The notes beneath the pieces were generated by a model. It searched no databases. It saw only the letters and a list, made by a program, of their open reading frames with translations, and was not told the origin of the DNA. Positions 36,415-44,868 of a DNA stretch of 64,000 bases are shown piece by piece. This DNA is from Catalinimonas niigatensis. Lineage in GTDB: Bacteria; Bacteroidota; Bacteroidia; Cytophagales; Cyclobacteriaceae. Each line of letters starts with the position of its first letter. Within the stretch, counting starts at the first letter, position 1. Location: contig NZ_CP119422.1 in NCBI RefSeq assembly GCF_030506285.1, positions 6,559,501-6,623,500 of the forward strand, written 5' to 3'. Position numbers and translations under genes: made by a program.

Positions 36415-37851
36415 ATGCATCATCAGGATACCGATCATATACGCAGAGATTTTCTCAGGAAGATGGGAGCAGCCAGTCTGGCAGCCATGTCGGTTGGCCT
36501 TCCTACCAGCAGTTTTTTGAGCTCATGCAGCTCATCCCCCAAAATGGATTCCTCCATAGATACCGTCATCCTGCTTTGGATGGCAGGGGGCATGGCGCAT
36601 ACCGAAACCTTTGACCCTAAAGCCTATGCGCCTTATGAGAAAGGTCTGGACAGCAAACGGGTTTTGAGTACCTTTCCCAAGATTCCTACTGCGGTGGATG
36701 ATCTCTTTTTTTCTGAAGGACTGGAAAATATCGGTAGTGTGATGGACAAAGGGGCAATCATACGCTCCTACCGGGCTGCTGACCTGGGTCATATCCTGCA
36801 TACCCGGCATCAGTATCACTGGCATACCTGTTATGAGCCTCCCCAGTCTGTACAGCCTCCTCACATAGGCGCATGGATTGCCAAAGAAAAGGGAGCGGTC
36901 AATCCGGTGATTCCTCCCTTCATCAGCATGGGTCAAAGGTTTACCGTAGGTGAAGGGGAAGAGCTGAAAGCTTTTCATTCAGCAGGTTTTCTGGGCAGTG
37001 AGTTTGGTCCTTTCCTTATCCCTGACCCATCCAGCGGCCTGGATAGCGTAAGGCCACCTCAGGGCATGACCACCAAGCGTTTTGAGGGAAGAAATCAATT
37101 ATATGAGGAACTGGTAAAACGTAGCCCGCTGCAAGATCATGGCAGTGGCTACCAAAAAGAATCTTTGAAACGCTCTATGGAGCAGGCCTATCGTTTGTTG
37201 AATTCTCCTGAAGCCAAGGCTTTTGATCTGAGCCAGGAGTCCAAAGAAGTATATGACACTTACAATACCGGTAGGTTTGGCCAAGGCTGCCTGCTGGCCA
37301 AACGCTTGGCGATGCAGGGAGCCAGATTCATCGGCGTATCTACTGAGTATGAGCCTTTTTTGGGATGGGATACCCATGAAAATGGTCATACCCGCGCCAA
37401 GAAGATGAAAGAGTTGATTGATCGGCCAGTAGCCCAACTGATCAAAGACCTGGATGAGAGCGGCCATCTGGATCGCACTTTGGTAGTGCTGGCCAGCGAG
37501 TTTAGCCGTGATGCCATACTGGAGGGGCGTCCCGGTGAGAAAGTACTGGATCAGGTGGACCAGCCTGACCAGATCAATGACATGAAATTCTACGGCATGC
37601 ACCGTCATTTTACTGACGGATGTTCTCTGTTGATGTGGGGTGGAGGGATCAAAAAAGGTTTGGTGTACGGTAAAACAGCCGATGAGCGTCCCTGTGCTTC
37701 TACTGAAAAAACAGTAGTGATCAGTCAGATTCATCAAACGATTTATCATATGCTGGGCATGCCGCCGGAAACGCATTACACCATAGAAGGCAGACCTTTC
37801 TATACTACTCCTGACGGAAGTGGTGAAGCGGTTCTGGATTTACTGGCTTAA
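36415..37851 (+). CDS. DUF1501 protein with Tat-type leader
   Basis: A 478-residue protein of the DUF1501 (sulfatase/alkaline-phosphatase-like) family, the standard partner of DUF1549/DUF1553 proteins. I place the start at 36415 because it gives a twin-arginine leader, RRDFLRKMGAASLAAMSVGL, at about 8-27 and follows the upstream stop by 11 bp; the longer frame would overlap. Metal and active-site candidates are WMAGGMAHTETFDPK, GHILHTRHQYHWHTCYEPP and DTHENGHTRAKKMKE. Family members occur next to periplasmic cytochromes and are thought to act with them, but no reaction is established to my knowledge. Tat export suggests folding with a metal in the cytoplasm. Confidence 0.88.
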   Translation: MHHQDTDHIRRDFLRKMGAASLAAMSVGLPTSSFLSSCSSSPKMDSSIDTVILLWMAGGMAHTETFDPKAYAPYEKGLDSKRVLSTFPKIPTAVDDLFFSEGLENIGSVMDKGAIIRSYRAADLGHILHTRHQYHWHTCYEPPQSVQPPHIGAWIAKEKGAVNPVIPPFISMGQRFTVGEGEELKAFHSAGFLGSEFGPFLIPDPSSGLDSVRPPQGMTTKRFEGRNQLYEELVKRSPLQDHGSGYQKESLKRSMEQAYRLLNSPEAKAFDLSQESKEVYDTYNTGRFGQGCLLAKRLAMQGARFIGVSTEYEPFLGWDTHENGHTRAKKMKELIDRPVAQLIKDLDESGHLDRTLVVLASEFSRDAILEGRPGEKVLDQVDQPDQINDMKFYGMHRHFTDGCSLLMWGGGIKKGLVYGKTADERPCASTEKTVVISQIHQTIYHMLGMPPETHYTIEGRPFYTTPDGSGEAVLDLLA

Positions 37852-37862
37852 TAAGGGAAAAA

Positions 37863-37900
37863 CAGCCTCATTTTTCAGTCTATCAGAAAAAACGAGGCTG
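37863..37900. terminator. bidirectional terminator between convergent genes
   Basis: CAGCCTC at 37863-37869 pairs with GAGGCTG at 37894-37900, with T-rich sequence inside the left side and A-rich inside the right, so the stem extends. It lies between the DUF1501 stop and the stop of the opposite gene. Confidence 0.75.
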
Positions 37901-37910
37901 ATCAGTTAAC

Positions 37911-38561
37911 CTAAGTATGCCGGATAAACCATTCCTTGCTCATGGTGGCAATTTTGTCCAGTATAACAGGCTCCAGGAAATTTTTGTCGCTATCTTGTAA
38001 GAGTTCCAGTTTTGTTTCAGCCTGGATATGAGGCAGGGCTTTTTCGTTAAATGTCACCATCGGATTATCCTTATGGCCTGCTATGAGCAGGAGTGGTGTG
38101 CGTATTTTTTTCAACTCTTCCATCGCCAGATCAGGTCTGCCATTTAGAGAGACGATCGCATAGATATTAATTTCCTGAAGCGATACTGCTTTCAGTACAG
38201 CAGCTACGCCGGTATTATAGCCAAACACGCCTATGTTTAAGTGCTCGGTTTGAGGATTCAGGCTTGCCCATTTGCACACATCACCGATACGCTCCGCCAG
38301 ATGGTTGATATTGAGCGTGTTGGGTTGATTTGCCACTTCATCGGAAGTAAGCAGATCTACCAGCAGCGTAGCAAATCCTTCTCTTTGCAGGATCTGTGCT
38401 ACATGTACATTTCTGGAGTCATGCTGCCCTTTGCCCTGGTCATCCACAAAAATGATGAGGGCATGGCTATTTTTAGGGATCATCAGTGTGCCTCCCAATA
38501 CACTTTGTTGGGAACTGATGTGAATGCTATCGTTAAAGTCTATTTCTCTTTCCATAATCAT
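37911..38561 (-). CDS. dienelactone-hydrolase-like alpha/beta fold protein lacking the triad
   Basis: A 216-residue alpha/beta-hydrolase fold protein of the kind often fused to or next to phosphoribosyltransferases. The nucleophile elbow reads GYNTG at 114-118, so the Ser/Cys is replaced by Asn116. The acid Asp165 is kept in AGHKDNPMV. The usual His before the FEEP-like motif is Lys193 (DKNFLEP). Two of three catalytic residues are therefore gone, and the protein is probably a binding or regulatory pseudoenzyme. It follows the PRTase gene by 20 bp. Starts at 38561 and 38555 are equally plausible. Confidence 0.8.
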   Translation of the reverse strand: MIMEREIDFNDSIHISSQQSVLGGTLMIPKNSHALIIFVDDQGKGQHDSRNVHVAQILQREGFATLLVDLLTSDEVANQPNTLNINHLAERIGDVCKWASLNPQTEHLNIGVFGYNTGVAAVLKAVSLQEINIYAIVSLNGRPDLAMEELKKIRTPLLLIAGHKDNPMVTFNEKALPHIQAETKLELLQDSDKNFLEPVILDKIATMSKEWFIRHT

Positions 38562-38581
38562 TAAGTTTAAAAAGTAATCAT

Positions 38582-39190
38582 TCAGTCATTTAACAAAACA
38601 AACACTTCATCGTCATTTAGCTGGTGAAATTCATCATAAAACTGTCCAATCGCCGAAAAATTTTTAGGAGTTTCCAGCACAATGAGTTCATCCGCTTCCT
38701 GTGCAATCTTTTTTGCTACTGAGGGAGGCGCTAGCGGTACGGCAACCACTATTTTATCAGGATGCTGTTCTTTTATCAATCGTATAGTAGCCAGCATGGT
38801 ACTTCCGGTAGCAATACCATCATCTACCAGTATGGCGGTGGCTCCACTCAGTGAGATGCTTTTTCTTTTTCCGCTATACTTTTCATAGCGTTCACGAAGG
38901 AGCTGGCGTACTTCTCTCACTTTTTCATTGAAATATTTTTCAGGAATATTCAAATTACAGATAGCTACTTCAGACTCCATGCTTACTGCGCCTATAGCCA
39001 ACTCAGCATTTTCCGGGTGGCCTATTTTCTTGGTCATGGCTACATCCATCGGAGCTTCCAGTTGATCTGCAATGATTTTTCCCAGTACCACTCCGCCTCG
39101 TGGTATAGCGATTACGACCGGGTGCTGGTTCTTTAAATGGATGAGCTTTTGGCTCAGTAGCCGGGCAGCTTCTTCACGGTTAGCAAACAT
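38582..39190 (-). CDS. phosphoribosyltransferase domain protein
   Basis: A 202-residue type I phosphoribosyltransferase fold protein. The PRPP-binding loop is intact: AILVDDGIATGSTM (about 119-132), with the acidic pair and TGST. An N-terminal IPRGGVVLG segment is also typical. It is the first gene of a two-gene minus-strand unit with the degenerate hydrolase. In many bacteria these two domains occur as one fused protein, so a shared function (possibly nucleotide-related stress response) is likely, though the base substrate is unknown. Confidence 0.88.
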   Translation of the reverse strand: MFANREEAARLLSQKLIHLKNQHPVVIAIPRGGVVLGKIIADQLEAPMDVAMTKKIGHPENAELAIGAVSMESEVAICNLNIPEKYFNEKVREVRQLLRERYEKYSGKRKSISLSGATAILVDDGIATGSTMLATIRLIKEQHPDKIVVAVPLAPPSVAKKIAQEADELIVLETPKNFSAIGQFYDEFHQLNDDEVFVLLND

Positions 39191-39323
39191 AACTTTAAAA
39201 AATGATGAAATAATAGCTCAAAAAAATTAGTACTGTATTGTTTATATATTACAAGAATGGAGTGAGATAAGTTTACAAAATCATGAATTGCTACTACATT
39301 GGGCTAAAAATAGCCAAATCAAC

Positions 39324-39611
39324 ATGCAGCATCACATTCAGCAGGAAGAAAGAGAAAGCAAGGGAGCCTTCTTCATAGAAGTGGAAGGCAAGCGTCAGGC
39401 CGAAATGACTTATAGCAAAGCAGGCACCTCTATGATCATCATTGACCACACCGATGTAAGCGACGACTTGAGGGGAACAGGAGCAGGACAGGCAATGGTA
39501 AAAGCCGCTGTGCTATGGGCCAGGGAAAATAAGATCCGGATTATGCCATTATGCCCTTTTGCCAATTCAGTCTTTAAGAAGAATCCCTCATATCAGGATG
39601 TGCTGAAATGA
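39324..39611 (+). CDS. small GNAT-type N-acetyltransferase
   Basis: A 95-residue YjdJ-type acetyltransferase, the short GNAT form. The acetyl-CoA binding segment is LRGTGAGQAMVKAAVLWARE (about 49-68). The C-terminal IMPLCPFANSVFKKNP with conserved Cys and Phe is typical. I use the ATG at 39324, since the frame upstream to 39288 encodes residues not found in this family. Substrate is unknown. It is divergent from the PRTase gene and convergent with the MFS gene. Confidence 0.85.
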   Translation: MQHHIQQEERESKGAFFIEVEGKRQAEMTYSKAGTSMIIIDHTDVSDDLRGTGAGQAMVKAAVLWARENKIRIMPLCPFANSVFKKNPSYQDVLK

Positions 39612-39699
39612 GATTGCCTGATCATTTTAACCCTCAGGTTTTCAAGCCCTCACCAGATGTAAGCAATCGTTCAATATCTGAGCAGATGAATCGTTGCAC

Positions 39700-40929
39700 T
39701 CAAACTGCCATCTTTCGTTGTCTGTCAGTAGCTCTAATGCCTATCCAACTCATAGCTGTAATGAGGGCAATGATCAGGATAGAGACTACCAAGGTAGCAT
39801 CAGGGCTGTTCTCCAGGCCAAAACCTATGATCAGCGGACCCAGGGCAGATGCCAGGATCATCAGCGTAGCGGTCATACTTTTAATAGCTCCCAGATGGCG
39901 CACTCCGTAGATTTCTGCCCACAGAGAAGCGCTGGTGAGTCCGCTCAGACTGGCGGTAATCCCTGCCAGGATCATGTACATCATCGCCAGCCAGGGATGC
40001 TGTCCCAGCAAAAGCACGCCCAGACCCAAGGCGATAGGAAGAAGATAGAAGATAAATACATTACGGGAGGAAAAACGGTCAATCAAGCTACCAGCAATGA
40101 AGTTGGTGCTGATGCGGGCAATGCCAAAACCTACAAAACAACTGGCCATCCATTGCATGGTCCAACCGTTTGCATCTGCCAGCAGATTCTGATGAATGAA
40201 CATACCGGTGATAAACAGCGGCAGAAAAATCAATCCTGGCAAAAGCATATAAAACCTCCAGTCGCGCAGCACTTCTTTTCGGGAAGCGTCCTGCCGCACG
40301 TGGACATCTGTCTTAGAAGGTTTTTTTTCTTCAGGTACATACTGAAAAGGATTATTGCTTTTGACCAGCATGATCGCTGTGGGTACAAAAATAACAAAGG
40401 TGGCCAGGCCAAGGATCTGCCAGGTAGCCGGCCAGCCAAAGCCATGAATAAGGTAAATGATAATGACGGGCATAAAGGACTCTGCAATAGGTAAGCCCAT
40501 GCTGGACAGGGACAATGCTTTTCCTCTGGTCAGGTCAAAATAACGGGCAATGGAGGTAGAACCAATCAGTACCATCATACCCTGACCAAAGAAACGGAGG
40601 CAGAGCAAACCAAAGAAAAGGATGATAGTATTGCTGGCGAAGGAAGTAAGCAGACAGGCCAATGACAATCCTACACCTACCATAAGGCTGATGTTCCTTA
40701 AGCGAAAGCGGTCAATCAGCTTACCGGCTTGTGGTAGTACAAAGGCACTGCTGATGGTAGCAAATCCATAGATCAAACTGAAAGAGCTATTGGTAACAGA
40801 CAGGCTATCTACAAAGTAGGGGACAAAAGTACTGATCAAAAAAGTCTGCCCCATGCAGGAAAAAAAATAGTGTAGCATCCCGTAGCCCAGGTAATTGGGA
40901 TAGCTACGCGCCAAACGTATGTAATTCAT
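39700..40929 (-). CDS. MFS transporter
   Basis: A 409-residue twelve-helix major facilitator. Hydrophobic helices alternate with short loops; a central loop at about 195-225 is charged and cytoplasmic. The loop-2/3 type motif is GKLIDRFRLRNIS, repeated in the second half as GSLIDRFSSRNVF. It resembles monocarboxylate or oxalate/formate-type MFS proteins more than sugar porters. No adjacent catabolic gene indicates its substrate. Inner membrane. Confidence 0.88.
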   Translation of the reverse strand: MNYIRLARSYPNYLGYGMLHYFFSCMGQTFLISTFVPYFVDSLSVTNSSFSLIYGFATISSAFVLPQAGKLIDRFRLRNISLMVGVGLSLACLLTSFASNTIILFFGLLCLRFFGQGMMVLIGSTSIARYFDLTRGKALSLSSMGLPIAESFMPVIIIYLIHGFGWPATWQILGLATFVIFVPTAIMLVKSNNPFQYVPEEKKPSKTDVHVRQDASRKEVLRDWRFYMLLPGLIFLPLFITGMFIHQNLLADANGWTMQWMASCFVGFGIARISTNFIAGSLIDRFSSRNVFIFYLLPIALGLGVLLLGQHPWLAMMYMILAGITASLSGLTSASLWAEIYGVRHLGAIKSMTATLMILASALGPLIIGFGLENSPDATLVVSILIIALITAMSWIGIRATDRQRKMAV

Positions 40930-41019
40930 AAGTTCTTCTTGAGGTTTTGGCGAAGGTAATACTTATAGAAAACAAATAAGCCTCAGCCTACCCTTTTAGT
41001 TCATGTTTCTACTCTTTTG

Positions 41020-41487
41020 TTAAGAGATTTGCAATATTTTATGTGTTTTGTTTTGAAAAGTAGCAGAATCTCCTGCTTTTTTTTCTTTCAAAGCTAAACC
41101 CAGAGGAGTGTTGATGGAAATAGCATAAAATTCTTTTCCGTCTATCAGTAAACGTCCGGCACTGATGGCAATGTAGAGGTTAAGATGGTTGGTAATGACC
41201 AGCGCCCCTTTGTCCACTACCTGATTGGTGTGCTCCGGCCGAATCATCTTCAACGTTTGCTGTTCGTTGAGAATTTCCTTGAGCTGATGGCTAAGCTTTT
41301 CAGTCTCCAGCTGCATCATGGCTCTGCCGGTTTCATGCTTGTCACCGGCGCTGCTCTTGGTTTCTTGGTTAGCAGCCTCCTGCGCTTCTGCTAAAGCAGT
41401 CTGTACATCGCTGAGTCTCCGTTCCAGACTGGCTTCACAGGCAGCATACAGTTTTTGCTTCAATGGAAATATATCTCCCTTATTCAT
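41020..41487 (-). CDS. GreA/GreB-like transcription factor domain protein
   Basis: A 155-residue protein with an N-terminal coiled coil (about 10-85, with the tip around AGDKHETGRAM) and a C-terminal FKBP-like GreA/GreB domain (about 95-150, GALVITNHLNLYIAISAG, PLGLALKEKKAGD). Gre factors bind the RNA polymerase secondary channel and stimulate transcript cleavage through acidic tip residues. The tip here has Asp and Glu but is shorter and differently spaced, so it may be a Gre-like regulator rather than a true cleavage factor. Relatives in Bacteroidota are often mislabelled 3-oxoacyl-ACP synthase. Confidence 0.78.
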   Translation of the reverse strand: MNKGDIFPLKQKLYAACEASLERRLSDVQTALAEAQEAANQETKSSAGDKHETGRAMMQLETEKLSHQLKEILNEQQTLKMIRPEHTNQVVDKGALVITNHLNLYIAISAGRLLIDGKEFYAISINTPLGLALKEKKAGDSATFQNKTHKILQIS

Positions 41488-41756
41488 GGGTTTCTATTAT
41501 GTTTAGTTTATCAATACTCATGGCTTGGTCTTATGTTTTGCCAGAGGTATTGAATTTGTAAAAGTAAAAATTATGCAGCCCTTCTCTTCCTGTTTATGTC
41601 TCCTGACCATCCGCTGCCAGACTGGTATGTGACAGATAGGAGGTGTTTTTAATATAAATATTAAGGATATAGCAAGGCTGGGGTAATGAGTTCATCTCTT
41701 TTTTGTGCCATTTTACCTATATTGTTAGCCATTAGCAACCTTCAAAATTATAGAAA

Positions 41757-42923
41757 ATGCACTCTCTCAGATTATCCTGCCTCCTGTGCCTGCTGCTTTT
41801 TTTTGGTGTTTCATGTAAACAGGAACTTTATGATCATGCCCCGGATGTATATGTGGAAGACAATCGCTTTAAAGTAGTAGGATATCTGAGTGCCGGAAGC
41901 TTTGAAATCATAGATCAGATTGAATTACAAAGACTCACTCATCTCAACCTTGCCTTTGGAAATCCTGATGCTCAGGGTGAACTGGTATTCAGCCGGGGCA
42001 AAGATATTAGCGAAGTAGTGGAGAAAGCACATGCTGCCGGAGTGAAGGTATTGCTCTCTCTGGCGGGTGGTGGTGGTTTGGAAGAAGAGAAACCCTACTG
42101 GAAAAAAGCATTGCTGGATGAAAACCGGGCTGCTTTTATTGAAAAGATCATGGCTTATGTGGAAAAACACAATCTGGATGGGGTGGATGTAGACATAGAA
42201 GGAAATCTTATGCCTACCGTTGGTGAAACCTATACTCCCTTTGTACTGGATTTGAAGAAAGCTTTGCATAGCCAGGGGAAAGCCATTACCGCAGCTTTGC
42301 CCGGTGCCTGGCTGCATGAGGATATGAGTCAGGAGGCGCTTGAAGCCTATGACTTTATCAATATCATGGTTTACGATGATACCGGCCCTTGGAATCCTGA
42401 CAAGTCCGGCCCGCATTCTACTTATGAGTTTGCAGAAAGATCCATAGCTTTTTGGCTGGAGCAAAAAAAAATCCCTGCTGAGCGTTTGGTGTTGGGGATG
42501 CCCTTTTACGGATATGATTTTGATGTCATAGGCTCTAAAAGATACAGCGAGATCGTCAGTGCAAATCCTGCTGATGCCTACCGGGATGAGATTGATCTTC
42601 TGTATTATAATGGTTTGCCTACGATCGTAAAGAAAACCCAGTTGGCGATGGAAAAAGTCAATGGTGTGATGTTCTGGGAATTAGGACAGGATGCTTTCAA
42701 TGACTTATCTCTGCTCAGAGCAGTGGATCAGATGCTCAAAGCAGGTGATTGTGCAGGAGGAAGTACCGCTACCTATTTTGCAGATATGGATGCAGATGGA
42801 TACGGGGATCTAAGCAAACCCATACAGGCCTGTACTTCGCCGGAGGGATATGTGTCCAACAGGCAGGATTGTGATGACAGCGATGCGGCTATCCTTGATT
42901 GTATGGAAGGGGAGGATGAATAA
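41757..42923 (+). CDS. GH18 family lipoprotein with MopE-like C-terminal motif
   Basis: A 388-residue surface or periplasmic glycosidase-like lipoprotein. Lipobox FGVSC puts the lipidated residue at Cys20. The GH18 catalytic motif DGVDVDIE is complete at 141-148, with Glu148 the proton donor, and the barrel segments LLSLAGGGG and MVYDDTGPWNP are present. GH18 enzymes hydrolyse chitin or the chitobiose core of N-glycans. After the barrel, residues 335-380 form an aspartate-rich stretch (DMDADGYGD, QDCDDSDAAI) like the MopE metal-binding motif, ending in an acidic tail. No other chitin genes are adjacent. Confidence 0.88.
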   Translation: MHSLRLSCLLCLLLFFGVSCKQELYDHAPDVYVEDNRFKVVGYLSAGSFEIIDQIELQRLTHLNLAFGNPDAQGELVFSRGKDISEVVEKAHAAGVKVLLSLAGGGGLEEEKPYWKKALLDENRAAFIEKIMAYVEKHNLDGVDVDIEGNLMPTVGETYTPFVLDLKKALHSQGKAITAALPGAWLHEDMSQEALEAYDFINIMVYDDTGPWNPDKSGPHSTYEFAERSIAFWLEQKKIPAERLVLGMPFYGYDFDVIGSKRYSEIVSANPADAYRDEIDLLYYNGLPTIVKKTQLAMEKVNGVMFWELGQDAFNDLSLLRAVDQMLKAGDCAGGSTATYFADMDADGYGDLSKPIQACTSPEGYVSNRQDCDDSDAAILDCMEGEDE

Positions 42924-43020
42924 GTTTTTCATATAGAAGGAGGTATCGGGCTTTTGTAAATTGTATACAATCTGCTACATTTCCTGTCTGGTACAATCAG
43001 CATACATAACACCGCTCCTC

Positions 43021-43563
43021 ATGGGAAAACAGCTTGAAAAGCTATCTCCGGAATTAGAAAAATTTATCCAAAAGCAAAATATCTTTTTTGTAGCCACGGC
43101 TATGTCCGATGGACGGGTCAACCTCTCACCCAAAGGAATGGATACATTCAGAGTACTGGACTCCAAGCGGGTGATGTGGCTCAACCTGACAGGTAGTGGC
43201 AATGAAACCGCCGCACATCTTAAAGAAAGTAATCGCATTACCGTGATGTTTTGTGCTTTTGAAGGTAAGCCGCTCATCCTGAGGTTATACGGGACTGCCA
43301 AAACGTACCATCCCCGGGATGAAGAATGGGGTCTGTATATTCATTTGTTTCCTGATCTTGCCGGAAGCAGGCAGCTGATAGATATCCATGTAGAACTGGT
43401 ACAAACTTCCTGCGGCATGGCCGTACCTTTTATGGAATATCAGGGTGAAAGGGAAGAACTCAAATTCTGGGCAGAGAAAAAGGGTGAAGCGCGTTTGAAA
43501 GAATACTGGAAAGAAAAAAATACCAGCAGCCTGGATGGTCAGCCCACTGGCATATTGGAGTAG
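43021..43563 (+). CDS. pyridoxamine 5'-phosphate oxidase family protein
   Basis: A 180-residue split-barrel flavin-binding fold protein. The N-terminal segment IFFVATAMSDGRVNLSPKGM (about 20-39) and NETAAHLKESNRITVMFCAF (about 61-80) are typical of PNPOx-like enzymes. I use the ATG at 43021; the longer frame starting at 42961 includes intergenic sequence. The true PNPOx activity is unlikely at this length and sequence; F420- or FMN-dependent reduction, or haem-related functions, are alternatives. It is 15 bp ahead of the DinB gene. Confidence 0.85.
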   Translation: MGKQLEKLSPELEKFIQKQNIFFVATAMSDGRVNLSPKGMDTFRVLDSKRVMWLNLTGSGNETAAHLKESNRITVMFCAFEGKPLILRLYGTAKTYHPRDEEWGLYIHLFPDLAGSRQLIDIHVELVQTSCGMAVPFMEYQGEREELKFWAEKKGEARLKEYWKEKNTSSLDGQPTGILE

Positions 43564-43578
43564 ATAAGCTTGTTGAAT

Positions 43579-44049
43579 ATGCGTGCTCTTCTAAACAGTC
43601 AATATGCTTGGGTACAGGCATCAAGAGAGGTGCTCCTTCAGTATTGTGCCAGCCTGTCAGAAGAAGACTTTCTGTCGGAGCATAGTGTTTTTGGAAGAGG
43701 AAGCATCAGAAATTTACTGGTTCACATCGCTAATACCTACGAATTCTGGATAGGCAAACAAGCGCTTAACAGGCCTATAGACTTCACGGATTATTCCTCA
43801 GTAAAAAATGTCCATCAGGCAGTCATACTCTTTACGACCGTTGACAAGCTAATGGATGAGTTTCTCAATTCGTTAGAGAATGATCCCTGTGCTGAAATAG
43901 CGATTACCCTAAATGAGCGCACCCAAAGTGTAAGCACGCTAAAGCTATTTACTCATGTACTTACCCACGAATTTCATCATAAAGGGCAAATTCTCTCCTT
44001 AAGCAGACAACTGGGCTACATTCCGGTGGATACGGACATTGTACGATGA
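43579..44049 (+). CDS. DinB family protein
   Basis: A 156-residue four-helix-bundle protein of the DinB/YfiT family. The metal-binding histidines are visible in NLLVHIANTYEFWIG (helix 2) and THVLTHEFHHKGQI (helix 4), the typical H...HxxxH pattern. Functions include thiol-dependent transferases. I use the ATG at 43579; an upstream TTG is less likely. Close spacing to the PNPOx-fold gene suggests one transcript. Confidence 0.85.
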   Translation: MRALLNSQYAWVQASREVLLQYCASLSEEDFLSEHSVFGRGSIRNLLVHIANTYEFWIGKQALNRPIDFTDYSSVKNVHQAVILFTTVDKLMDEFLNSLENDPCAEIAITLNERTQSVSTLKLFTHVLTHEFHHKGQILSLSRQLGYIPVDTDIVR

Positions 44050-44209
44050 AAATCTACCTGCATTCTGTTTTCTCTTTAAATTTTTATTCCTCATTCATTA
44101 CTGATAAAAATCATAATCGCTGATGATGTCTGTCATAGCCAGCCAGGTTAAGACTGCATAACTTGAGGTATACTTCATCAACCACTAAACCTGTAAAAAG
44201 GAACAGATT

Positions 44210-44779
44210 ATGAAAAATCTCCTGATCTTCGCCATGTTATTTTCCTTCCATGCGCTGCTAGCCCAAGACCGCCTGAGTTGGGAGATACGTCCTGATATTG
44301 CTTTTGCAACACAGGATCTGGGCGATGCTGATCTCGGCCTCGGATTAGGTTTTGAAGGAACCATCGCTTATCGCTTTATGCCTCATCTATCAGCTTATGC
44401 AGGATGGGGTTGGCAGCAGTTCTCTGCCAATCAATCTTTTGCCGGAGCAGATGTGGATATTGAAGAAACTGGTTATACTTTTGGCTTACAATTCTTGCAT
44501 CCCCTGGGCGCATCTCCTCTGTCTTACTTTGTGCGGGGAGGCGGTATATTTAACCATATTGAAATTGAAAATGATGAAGGAGATATCACTGCTGACTCAG
44601 GGCATGGAATGGGATGGCAGGCTGAAGTAGGTCTGGCAGTGCCAATTAGTGAACACTGGAATCTGCTGCCAGGCTTGCGCTATCGGGCGCTGTCTCGTGA
44701 TATGGAAGCAGGAAATATCAGCACCGCTGTAGACCTGAACTACCTTTCTATTGGTGTAGGCATTTCCAGATTGTTCTGA
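44210..44779 (+). CDS. outer membrane beta-barrel protein
   Basis: A 189-residue exported protein with signal peptide (LLIFAMLFSFHALLAQ) and about eight amphipathic beta strands ending in an aromatic residue (GVGISRLF), as in OmpA-/OmpX-like small porins. Strand-rich segments such as LGFEGTIAYRFMPHLSAYAGWGW are evident (longer runs omitted). It is a single gene ending at a strong bidirectional terminator. Specific function is unknown. Confidence 0.8.
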   Translation: MKNLLIFAMLFSFHALLAQDRLSWEIRPDIAFATQDLGDADLGLGLGFEGTIAYRFMPHLSAYAGWGWQQFSANQSFAGADVDIEETGYTFGLQFLHPLGASPLSYFVRGGGIFNHIEIENDEGDITADSGHGMGWQAEVGLAVPISEHWNLLPGLRYRALSRDMEAGNISTAVDLNYLSIGVGISRLF

Positions 44780-44788
44780 TAAAAAAAT

Positions 44789-44828
44789 GGCTTTGATACC
44801 AGCATACACTGTTTTTGGTATCAAAGCC
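44789..44828. terminator. strong bidirectional terminator
   Basis: GGCTTTGATACCA at 44789-44801 and TGGTATCAAAGCC at 44816-44828 form a perfect 13-base-pair stem. A-rich sequence precedes it and T-/A-rich sequence follows, so it can stop transcripts from both convergent genes. Confidence 0.88.
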
Positions 44829-44868
44829 AAATATAAAAATGATCAGCTGTAACTGATTCTCAAATTTA

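Noticed and set aside
39694-40494. Plus-strand frame of 266 codons inside the MFS gene
   Set aside because: Gln/His/Lys-rich composition with no fold; the minus-strand MFS reading has helices and family motifs.
41020-41487. 3-oxoacyl-ACP synthase, a label often given to this type of protein
   Set aside because: No ketosynthase motifs; coiled coil plus GreA/GreB-like C-terminus fits better.
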